Assembly (NCBI GenBank): GCA_038214135.1
Contig: JBBQSD010000238.1
Location: forward strand, 1-5,273
Origin: JANLSE01 sp038214135
GTDB taxonomy: Bacteria > Chloroflexota > Chloroflexia > Chloroflexales > Roseiflexaceae
DNA: 5,273 bases
Reading direction: 5' to 3'
Each line of letters starts with the position of its first letter. Position 1 is the first letter of the stretch. Below the pieces are notes generated by a model. It saw only the letters and a program-made list of their open reading frames with translations, did not search any database and was not told the DNA's origin. The translations under genes were made by a program, and so were the position numbers. Of the stretch, positions 1-4,872 are shown piece by piece.

Positions 1-147
1 CCCATTGCGGCTGGGCTGCTCTATCCCTTCTTTGGCATTCAGTTGAGCCCGATCATTGCGGCTGGAGCTATGGCGTTTAGTTCTATCTTTGTCGTTAGTA
101 ATTCGCTGCGGCTCCGCAATGTGCAGATGGATACCCTTTCAACGTAA
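1..147 (+). CDS. copA: Copper-translocating P-type ATPase (CopA), C-terminal end, partial
   Basis: This is an open frame from the first base to TAA at 145-147, giving the last 48 residues of a protein that begins upstream of the window. It contains the motif MAFSSIFVVSNSLRL (residues 24-38). That motif is characteristic of the last transmembrane helix of P1B-type Cu(I) ATPases, where the M-x-x-S-S motif supplies membrane Cu ligands. The preceding stretch, with LLYPFFGIQLSP, fits helix 7 and the short loop before helix 8. In this family the enzyme uses ATP to export Cu(I) from the cytoplasm. The short polar tail after LRLRN is normal for CopA C-termini, so the end looks intact. The ATPase, phosphorylation and N-terminal metal-binding domains lie outside the window. 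Finding it beside a multicopper oxidase supports a copper-homeostasis context. Confidence 0.85.
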   Translation, partial: PIAAGLLYPFFGIQLSPIIAAGAMAFSSIFVVSNSLRLRNVQMDTLST

Positions 148-224
148 TTACATCGTTGGACAGCAATATTATCGCCCAAACCACATACGACGAAAGATGT
201 CGGTCTTTCTCTTGCTTGCGATTG

Positions 225-254
225 TTGGTTTACACCTGGCTCATAAGGTATCAT
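225..254 (+). promoter_or_regulatory. Weak candidate promoter upstream of the tspO-like gene
   Basis: TATCAT at 249-254 matches 5 of 6 bases of the sigma-70 -10 consensus. It is preceded by TTGGTT at 225-230 with an 18-bp spacer, but this matches only 3 of 6 bases of the -35 box. A start near 260 would leave a leader of about 50 nt before the ATG at 309. The rest of 148-308 shows no convincing gene. This is a guess from consensus matching only. Confidence 0.22.
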
Positions 255-308
255 AAGACGGTCAGGAACAATCGTATTCACGGCAGACACCATACTGAGG
301 AGGCCACC

Positions 309-792
309 ATGGAGTCCATACATCTCGGAACGCTTGCGCTGGTGGTTGGCATCTGCGTCGTGATGGCTATTCTCGGGAGCGTGCTCACGGGCAAGGGACT
401 CACGACGTGGTATGCCAGTCTGGTGAAGCCCTGGTTCCAAATTCCGCTATGGGCCTTTGTCGGGGTAGGGATGGTGGGCTATCTGATGGATGCGGTCATT
501 CTGTACCGTCTGCTGATCTACGTCCTTTCGAGGGATGGTCAGAGTGTCCATCGCTGCGATGCTGATTCTCATGCTCTACAATGAGCTATGGAACGGAGCC
601 TTTTTCCGGCTCCGCAGTACGCTGGTTGGACTCGTCGGCGTACTGGCGTTCCTCGCGCCACTCACCCTGGTGCAAATTGTCCTGGCCGTGTATGATCGTC
701 CGTCCGCTGGCATCTTGTTGATTTACGTTCTCTGGTATCTGCTGTACGATGTTCCTTGGATCTACGCGCTCTGGCGGCTCAATCCAGTATAA
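309..792 (+). pseudogene. TspO/MBR family tryptophan-rich membrane protein, broken by one frameshift
   Basis: The start at ATG 309 is fixed by a perfect AGGAGG at 298-303, 5 nt upstream. The first frame gives about 74 residues, with an N-terminal membrane helix and then WYASLVKPWFQIP, matching the W-Y-x-x-L-x-K-P-x-F-x-x-P signature of TspO. It then runs out of frame and would end at 584. The continuation lies in the next frame, open from about 517 to the TAA at 790-792. It carries NELWNGAFF (compare the family N-x-x-W-x-x-x-F-F) and a final helix ending YALWRLN (compare I-W-x-L-N). Joined, the product is about 160 residues with five helices, the normal TspO length. The shift lies between roughly 517 and 540, probably one extra base in a short T or G run (526-528 or 532-534). 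TspO proteins bind porphyrins and related ligands in the membrane. A real null allele and a sequencing error cannot be separated here. Confidence 0.75.
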
Positions 793-827
793 CCACATCC
801 TTCCGTAGGTGGTATGCATCGGCTGTG

Positions 828-929
828 GCCGAACACGCCCATGCAGCCGACCGCTTCGCGCGCGAGATCGTTCGCTTTTTGGCAGCCTGTATGATGCGCT
901 CGCGGCAGCTGAACGGCAATCCGTTGGGC
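828..929 (+). other. Integron attC-like recombination site (long form)
   Basis: The left end GCCGAAC (828-834) and right end GTTGGGC (923-929) pair at 6 of 7 positions. GTTGGGC fits the attC core consensus GTTRRRY exactly. Ten bases after the AAC comes AGCCGAC (845-851), the same box and spacing as the L'' box of classical attC sites such as that of aadA. Internal pairing includes CAGC 844-847 with GCTG 908-911, CCGC 851-854 with GCGG 902-905, and CGCGAG 861-866 with CTCGCG 899-904. The left end differs from RYYYAAC at one base. The element starts 36 bp after the tspO-like stop, in the position and orientation expected of a cassette attC. A non-integron dispersed repeat is the main alternative. 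Confidence 0.5.
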
Positions 930-951
930 GGATTTGTCCACCTTGCACACA

Positions 952-978
952 TTGTGTTCGTGCGTGCCATAGTATACT
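952..978 (+). promoter_or_regulatory. Candidate promoter and overlapping palindrome before the LLM oxidoreductase remnant
   Basis: TATACT at 973-978 is a good -10 element. TTGTGT at 952-957 is the nearest -35-like hexamer, with a short 15-bp spacer. An 11-bp palindrome, ACACATTGTGT at 947-957, overlaps the -35 region and could be an operator half-turn. The distance from -10 to the RBS at 1012-1018 is reasonable. It is supported only by consensus resemblance. Confidence 0.3.
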
Positions 979-1025
979 GCTCACACCGCCTGGGCTTGCA
1001 GTGACACCGTTGGAGGAGCGGAGCG

Positions 1026-1354
1026 ATGCCATCCCACCACCCGCTTCGCTTTGGAGCTGCGTACTTTAGTCTTGAACAGTGGACAGAGTGTGCCCGTAAA
1101 GTGGAGTCACTCGGTTATGCGCCCTTGTTATTGGTGATCACCCTGCCATGGGCAGGCCAAGCCCGCTTATCGCGCTCAGGGCCGCAGCGAGCGTGACGAG
1201 CACGCTGCGTCTCGGCACGCAGGTACTCGCGAACGATTTCCGTAACCCCGTCCTGTTGGGGCAAGAAGCAGCGCTGCTCGACGTGCTCTCCAATGGGCGT
1301 TTCGAACTCGGTATTGGATCGGGTTGGCTACACTTTGACTACGACGCGCTTGGA
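1026..1354 (+). pseudogene. LLM-class F420-dependent oxidoreductase, N-terminal fragment with frameshift
   Basis: The start at ATG 1026 is preceded by GGAGGAG at 1012-1018. Frame one encodes PLRFGAAYFSLEQW then ECARKVESLGY and ends in sense at about 1130. The family continuation G-D-H-P-A-M resumes from 1133 in another frame (about one base lost near 1128-1133) and runs through LRLGTQVLANDFRNP and LLDVLSNGRFELGIGSGW. This order (beta-1, W-x-x-x-A-R-x-x-E-x-L-G-Y, D-H, L-x-x-G-T, N-D-F-R-x-P, G-R-F-E-L-G-x-G-x-G-W) is typical of the luciferase-like F420-dependent oxidoreductases, close to the TIGR03621 type. Similarity stops at about 1354, after roughly 104 residues, where the family normally has 280-300. 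The C-terminal two thirds of the TIM barrel are absent, so no active enzyme is expected. The frameshift, the truncation and the join to unrelated sequence argue for a true pseudogene. Confidence 0.72.
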
Positions 1355-1555
1355 GCGGAGCGGTGCGGATATGCCATTGGTTCGGCATTCCGCAATGCAA
1401 TACCACTCGGTATCGATAGCGTGCTTGATCCCGAGCAGCAGGCTGGCATCGCACAGGTATCCGGCAGGTCGCTTGAGCAATGTTTGGATCGATGGGCCGA
1501 GGTGAACCACCGCGTCCTCAATAACCTTGATACAATGCAATTACGACACGAATGA
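1355..1555 (+). pseudogene. Unassigned 66-residue coding segment fused in frame to the LLM fragment; possibly DinB-like
   Basis: This segment continues the same open frame as the second part of the LLM fragment but no longer resembles that family, and it ends at TGA 1553-1555. It is amphipathic and helical in character, with a distinctive end: RSLEQCLDRWAEVNHRVLNNL. The spacing of W, N and L there is reminiscent of the helix in DinB/DUF664-type proteins (L-x-x-x-W-x-x-x-N-x-x-L), but this is weak and there is no metal-binding histidine set to confirm it. No independent start or ribosome binding site precedes it. The best reading is an internal piece of a different gene joined by deletion or recombination. 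Its function is unknown. Confidence 0.35.
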
Positions 1556-1951
1556 ACAGCAACCAGACGACACGCTGCGGTCCAACAGGCCCATGCGCTT
1601 TCTTACAGCCTGCCCTATCCAGTGGCGTACTTTGACCGCGTGGTTTCAAGTCTGTTTTTCCATCACCTGACGTGGGAAAACAAGCAACGAACAGCGCAAG
1701 AGCTATTTCGTATTCTCAAACCCGGCGCAGAGTTACATGTTGCTGATTGGGGCTATCCCGCCAATGCACTCATGCGAGGACTGTTCCTGTCCATCCAGCT
1801 TCTCGACGGGTTCAAGAACACACAAGACAATGTTTCGGGCAAGCTCATCCAGCTATTCCAGCAGGCTGGATTTACAGAGGTTGCTCAGTGGCAAACCTTC
1901 AACACCATCTATGGCACAATAGCCTTATACAGTGCGCTCAAACCCGGCTAA
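1556..1951 (+). pseudogene. Class I SAM-dependent methyltransferase, C-terminal fragment
   Basis: The frame is open from 1556 to TAA 1949-1951, directly after the TGA that ends the previous segment. Family-like sequence begins near 1583 (ALSYSLPYP, then YFDRVVSSLFFHHL) and continues through ELFRILKPGAELHVADWG, LLDGFKNTQDNVSG and LFQQAGF. These match motifs II to V of Rossmann-fold methyltransferases of the Methyltransf_11/25 type and the usual C-terminal end. The N-terminal half with motif I (the glycine-rich SAM loop, D/E-x-G-x-G-x-G) is missing, so SAM cannot be bound normally. A GTG at 1622 could start a 109-residue peptide, but homology extends upstream of it and no Shine-Dalgarno is evident, so it is probably an internal valine. 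The stop codon lies inside the attC-like site, as in many integron cassettes. The substrate cannot be inferred. Confidence 0.72.
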
Positions 1952-2001
1952 CACGGCGCTCCAGCCGCAGGCCGGCCGGCGGCTGAGCTTGGGCGTTGGG
2001 A
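1946..2001 (+). other. Integron attC-like recombination site (compact, about 56 bp)
   Basis: GGCTAAC (1946-1952) and GTTGGGA (1995-2001) form the outer pair. AAC/GTT pairs exactly, but the outermost bases do not fit RYYYAAC/GTTRRRY perfectly. Ten bases after AAC comes AGCCGC (1963-1968). CAGCCGC at 1962-1968 pairs perfectly with GCGGCTG at 1979-1985, leaving a loop centred on GCCGGCCGGC. Ten bases separate GGCT (1981-1984) from the GTT at 1995. The box order and both 10-base spacings equal those of the aadA attC. The TAA stop of the methyltransferase fragment is within the left core. It could also act as a terminator hairpin, but its bipartite layout with correctly spaced ends favours attC. 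Confidence 0.55.
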
Positions 2002-2011
2002 TGAATACACA

Positions 2012-2038
2012 GGGCAGGCGTCGTTCGTACGCCTGCCC
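2012..2038. terminator. Strong hairpin between convergent genes, probable bidirectional terminator
   Basis: GGGCAGGCGT (2012-2021) and ACGCCTGCCC (2029-2038) form a perfect 10-bp GC-rich stem with a 7-base loop. It lies 22 bp beyond the multicopper oxidase stop (minus strand) and 60 bp beyond the methyltransferase stop (plus strand). Neither side has a long T run: the plus side continues GTTTGTG and the minus side TGTGTATT. Termination in either direction is therefore plausible but not certain. Confidence 0.55.
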
Positions 2039-2060
2039 GTTTGTGATCTCCCGGCACATG

Positions 2061-3752
2061 TCATCCGACAACGCGATAGTTGCGCATCATGCCACCGTTC
2101 TCGTGCTCCAAATTATGACAGTGGTACACAAACATGCCGGCATAGTGTGTGAATCGCATCAGGAGTGTGATCGTCTCGCCCGGCATGATCAGCGCAGTGT
2201 CTTTCCAGGCTTGATCAACGAAACCCTCGCGCAGGCTCTCCCAACCCGCTTTGAGATCGGGAGCGATCTGGCGATCAATCACCTGAAACTGAACGCCATG
2301 AATGTGCAGTGGGTGGGCCATCCCATTCGCATCCATCATCGCGCCGGGGTTGCGCTCATTGACGAATTGCCATTGTTCAACCGTCCCCAGCTTGACGGTC
2401 TCTTCCGCAGATGCGGTCTCCATTTCAAAGAGACGCCCGTTCAACAGCCATTGCATGCCATTCAGGGTAATTCGCACCGTTCGTGGGTTGGCAGCGTTGA
2501 CCGCGTCCGTCGGTATCAGCCATGTTGGAGCACTCAGGCGCGTCGGGAGCGTGAGCGGTGCCCGCTCCTCACGGTCGATCCGCACGGTCAGGACACGCAT
2601 CGGCGCACCGAGTGCGGGAGCAGATGTGTTGGTCATCCCATTCATCGAACCGGCACCGCCGGGGTTTTCCGCACCTTCAAAAGCCAGGCTCTCGAGGGTT
2701 AGTTCTGTGCCAACCGCCAGCGTGCTGAAATCGGCCCACAACTCAATACGCTCGCCCGGCGCAAGCGTGACATACGAGCGTGTGACGGGGCGTTCAAGCA
2801 GGCCGCCATCACTCCCAATCACGGTCAGTGGTGTGCCACTACTCCAGGCGAGCTTGTAGATCCGGGCATTCGATCCATTCAGCAGGCGCAATCGATAGGG
2901 CCGGGTAGCCACCAAGAGAAGCATATCTGGTTTCCCATTAACCATGACCCGCTCACCAAGGAAGCCCATCATCCCGGTCATCATGCCGCCCATCCCGTTC
3001 ATGCCACCCATGCTGCCCATACCACCTGTTCCCGCAGCAGCACTCGCCCCTGAACCGCTATAGACGAGCTGGTTGTTGCTATCAAAGGTGCGATCCTGGA
3101 TGACGATCGGCAGATCATAGGCACCGCTTGGCAGCCCAAGTGCGGTTTCTTCGGCATCCGAGACAAGGAACAATCCCGCCAGGCCCTGATAGACCTGGGT
3201 TGGTGTCAGGCCATGCGGATGGGGGTGGAACCAGGCTGTACCAGCCCGATTCTTGACTTCAAACTCATAGGTATACGTCTGGCCTGGCGCAATGGCATAG
3301 CGTGGATGCCCATCCATCGCCTCTGGCAAAACTAACCCATGCCAATGCACAATTGATGGTTGGTTTTCGGGCAGGCGGTTGGTAAAGTACACGCGCACAC
3401 GCTGACCAGTCCGCGCACGAATAATTGGGCCAAGCCAGCTTCCAGGAATTGCCTGTACTGCTGCGGAATCGCCTTTAAGGACTTCGGCCTGATAGGTCCA
3501 GACCTTCGTTAATGCACCAGGGAGCACAGCAACCTCAGCTGGCAGCGCAGTCAGGTTCAGTTCAAGATCCGGATTGAAGTTCGCGGCCGGGGTTCGTGCA
3601 GCCGTGTTGCCAGAGTTCGTTTGCGCTGGTGTGAGCGAACCACAGGCACCGAGGATACCGGCCAGCGCCAGCGAACCGAATGCAGCAGCCCGCAAAAACG
3701 TGCGCCGTGAGCAAACCAGAGCAGCGGTTGATATCGACTTGGAAGTTGTCAT
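2061..3752 (-). CDS. Tat-exported lipoprotein multicopper oxidase with Met-rich loop (cuprous oxidase-like)
   Basis: A 563-residue intact gene. The ATG at 3752 was chosen over one 20 codons upstream because CTCCT at 3764-3768 (AGGAG in sense) lies 11 nt before it and the protein then begins with a normal signal. The signal is SRRTFLR (15-21, twin-arginine) plus a hydrophobic stretch ending in the lipobox LGAC with Cys37, so a folded, copper-loaded protein is exported by Tat and probably lipidated. All four copper motifs are present: HWHG (136-139), HPHPH (176-180), HPLHIH (480-485) and HCHNLEHENGGM (544-555). The latter two provide the type 1 and trinuclear ligands, with Met555 as the likely axial ligand. 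Residues 245-262 contain eight methionines in a Gly/Ser/Asn background, and Met370 and Met373 form a smaller cluster. Such loops bind Cu(I) in CueO-like enzymes. It probably oxidises Cu(I), reducing O2 to water; laccase activity is possible. The window also holds copA. Confidence 0.9.
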   Translation of the reverse strand: MTTSKSISTAALVCSRRTFLRAAAFGSLALAGILGACGSLTPAQTNSGNTAARTPAANFNPDLELNLTALPAEVAVLPGALTKVWTYQAEVLKGDSAAVQAIPGSWLGPIIRARTGQRVRVYFTNRLPENQPSIVHWHGLVLPEAMDGHPRYAIAPGQTYTYEFEVKNRAGTAWFHPHPHGLTPTQVYQGLAGLFLVSDAEETALGLPSGAYDLPIVIQDRTFDSNNQLVYSGSGASAAAGTGGMGSMGGMNGMGGMMTGMMGFLGERVMVNGKPDMLLLVATRPYRLRLLNGSNARIYKLAWSSGTPLTVIGSDGGLLERPVTRSYVTLAPGERIELWADFSTLAVGTELTLESLAFEGAENPGGAGSMNGMTNTSAPALGAPMRVLTVRIDREERAPLTLPTRLSAPTWLIPTDAVNAANPRTVRITLNGMQWLLNGRLFEMETASAEETVKLGTVEQWQFVNERNPGAMMDANGMAHPLHIHGVQFQVIDRQIAPDLKAGWESLREGFVDQAWKDTALIMPGETITLLMRFTHYAGMFVYHCHNLEHENGGMMRNYRVVG

Positions 3753-3763
3753 TGCAGATGATG

Positions 3764-3768
3764 CTCCT
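3764..3768 (-). promoter_or_regulatory. Ribosome binding site deciding the oxidase start
   Basis: Reads AGGAG on the minus strand, 11 nt before ATG 3752. The spacing is slightly long, but no comparable site precedes the alternative upstream ATG codons at 3812 and 3809, and translating from there would put a hydrophilic stretch before the Tat signal. Confidence 0.55.
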
Positions 3769-3807
3769 GAATAGGATTGTTTGTGAACTGAAGGATACCA
3801 GATACAC

Positions 3808-3848
3808 ATCAAGAAACAGTGCGGTGGATGGTCAAGATTGCGTCAAGA
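3808..3848 (-). promoter_or_regulatory. Heptamer repeats upstream of the multicopper oxidase; likely response-regulator operator
   Basis: Read on the minus strand, TCTTGAC occurs at 3848-3842 and again at 3837-3831, exactly 11 bp apart with a 4-bp spacer. A third copy, TCTTGAT, lies at 3814-3808, 23 bp further on. Seven-base direct repeats with 11-bp periodicity are the typical binding geometry of OmpR/PhoB-family regulators, which include copper-sensing CopR/CusR types. A TATCCT at 3797-3792 lies 10 bp beyond the third copy and could be a -10 box with the operator in place of a -35. The regulator's identity is inference. Confidence 0.45.
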
Positions 3849-3851
3849 CCG

Positions 3852-3902
3852 CTATGCCATCGGTATGTCCTTTCCCCTAATTTAGTACGAGGTTTTCTCC
3901 AT
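3852..3902 (-). other. Two very short ORFs with good ribosome binding sites (6 and 2 codons)
   Basis: Directly at the DUF4395 stop, TAGGAGG with a 4-nt spacer leads to ATG at 3902, encoding MEKTSY and ending at TAA 3882. A second unit, AAAGGA then ATG at 3860, encodes only Met-Ala before TAG at 3854-3852. They may be the remnant of a deleted downstream gene, leader peptides, or chance. The first has the strongest ribosome binding site on this strand. Confidence 0.22.
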
Positions 3903-3910
3903 GGGTCCTC

Positions 3911-4393
3911 CTATTCTGCCGCTGCATACCCGAACATCAGGCGGTAGTACCACGATCCAAGACACCAGAGTGTCGTGGTGAGGATTGTGCCCGCTATGAC
4001 AACCATTCCTCCCAAGATAAACCCTAATACTGATAGCCCATAATAGAAGGACACGGCTGAACCCGCTAGAAAGACTGTGGAAAGAAGGTAGGAAAACTGT
4101 CGCGGCTTTGGCGTAGGTGGCAGCGGTGGCGCACGGAATACATGGCGAACACCGAAGTTGTACACCAGATCGATCAGCATGCCATTGGGGAACAGGGCTC
4201 CGCTCAAGGCAACAAGTGCCATTGACCCAAGCCAAATGGGCGATTGCAAGGCCAGTCCAATCACAATCAACGTGATGCTTACACCGGGCGTGAACCGTAG
4301 TGGCAACGCGTAGCGGGATTGAGCATCCTCATCAAGGTTTCCAAATCCTTGCTTGTTGAGGTTCGTCTTCGTAAAAGCACTGAGTCTTGCCAT
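3911..4393 (-). CDS. DUF4395 family integral membrane protein
   Basis: A 160-residue protein. The ATG at 4393 is preferred over one three codons earlier (4402) because AGAGGA at 4407-4402 gives an 8-nt spacing to it and overlaps the other. About 33 polar residues are followed by two membrane helices (about 37-52 and 54-70), a cytoplasmic-type loop with RHVFRAPPLPPTPKPRQF (83-100), and two more helices (about 101-118 and 119-143), ending WCLGSWYYRLMF. The two hairpins, the basic proline-rich loop before RQF and the final C-L-G-x-x-Y fit the DUF4395 domain. Many members have C-x-G-C at this place; here the second cysteine is serine (Cys144, Ser147), so a disulfide or metal pair is not possible. 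No biochemical function is established for the family. It lies 71 bp after DUF302 and 158 bp before the multicopper oxidase on the same strand, consistent with a membrane redox or copper setting. Confidence 0.72.
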   Translation of the reverse strand: MARLSAFTKTNLNKQGFGNLDEDAQSRYALPLRFTPGVSITLIVIGLALQSPIWLGSMALVALSGALFPNGMLIDLVYNFGVRHVFRAPPLPPTPKPRQFSYLLSTVFLAGSAVSFYYGLSVLGFILGGMVVIAGTILTTTLWCLGSWYYRLMFGYAAAE

Positions 4394-4401
4394 CTTCAAC
4401 A

Positions 4402-4407
4402 TCCTCT
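4402..4407 (-). promoter_or_regulatory. Ribosome binding site deciding the DUF4395 start
   Basis: AGAGGA on the minus strand is spaced 8 nt from ATG 4393. The alternative ATG at 4402 overlaps this site and would have no usable spacing. Confidence 0.55.
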
Positions 4408-4464
4408 TTCTGTCTAGAATCGATCACATTGAATAAGGGAATCATGCGCATCGCCAAATAGCCG

Positions 4465-4872
4465 CTATCCAAACTGCTTGAGGCGTGCAATCACCCGCTG
4501 CAGCCTGGTGCTGGCGTCTATAGCAACCTCGTGCGCGACCGGATCGCCGTGGAGAACACCAAGCATTGCCACCGGGTCTCCTGCGGTGACGACAGAACCG
4601 TCGCCTTCTTCGTAGATGGTGACATTGCAGGGCAGCAGCAAGCCGATGTCCAAATTGGCCGCGAGCGCACGGTGGGCGAGCGGTGGGTTGCATACGCCCA
4701 AAATCACATAGCGGCGAAAGTCAACGTCGAGTTTCTGCTTGAGCGTGGCTTGCATGTCAATCTGCATCAACACGCCAAAGCCTTCTGCCGTGAGCGCATC
4801 CGTAGTCTTCTGGACGGCTTGTGTGTACGGCAGGTTCACTGTAATACGCATACCAATGTCAGTTGACATCAT
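4465..4872 (-). CDS. DUF302 domain protein
   Basis: A soluble 135-residue protein (134 if the second ATG at 4869 is used) that is one complete DUF302 domain. GGGAGAG at 4882-4876 serves either adjacent ATG; an in-frame GTG at 4884 is too close to it. Family landmarks occur in order: L-x-x-E-G-F-G-V-L (27-35), A-T-L-K-Q-K-L (42-48), D-F-R-R-Y-V-I-L-G-V-C-N-P (51-63), I-G-L-L-L-P-C-N-V (76-84), then D-P (99-100) and a C-terminal helix ending VIARLKQF. Cys61 and Cys82 are the conserved cysteines. No signal peptide is seen, so it should be cytoplasmic. DUF302 proteins are widespread beside metal, sulfur and redox genes, but their activity is unproven. The start overlaps the last codons of the decayed cytochrome c frame upstream (stop TGA 4861-4859), suggesting former translational coupling. 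It is followed after 71 bp by DUF4395 on the same strand. Confidence 0.88.
   Translation of the reverse strand: MMSTDIGMRITVNLPYTQAVQKTTDALTAEGFGVLMQIDMQATLKQKLDVDFRRYVILGVCNPPLAHRALAANLDIGLLLPCNVTIYEEGDGSVVTAGDPVAMLGVLHGDPVAHEVAIDASTRLQRVIARLKQFG

Noticed and set aside
793..812. Hairpin CCAC/GTGG after the tspO-like stop as a terminator
   Set aside because: Only four contiguous pairs plus scattered matches and no T run; too weak to call.
841..893. Short plus-strand ORF beginning MQPTASRARS
   Set aside because: The frame starts within the attC-like L'' box (GCAGCCGAC) and is best explained as translation of the recombination site, not as a gene.
586..1032. Minus-strand ORF of 148 codons
   Set aside because: It runs antisense across the TspO 3' half and the attC-like site, with no ribosome binding site or recognisable motif; composition is typical of a shadow frame.
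1133..1142. Palindrome GGTGATCACC as an operator
   Set aside because: It lies inside coding sequence and encodes the conserved G-D-H-P of the LLM family, so it is most likely coincidental.
1932..2702. Plus-strand ORF of 256 codons overlapping the oxidase gene
   Set aside because: It is antisense to the multicopper oxidase, begins inside the attC-like site, resembles no family I know and has the irregular Arg/His-rich composition of a shadow frame.
3753..3812. Upstream ATG codons (3812, 3809) as oxidase start
   Set aside because: They would add 20 hydrophilic residues before the Tat signal and overlap the putative -10/operator region; the AGGAG at 3764-3768 points to ATG 3752.
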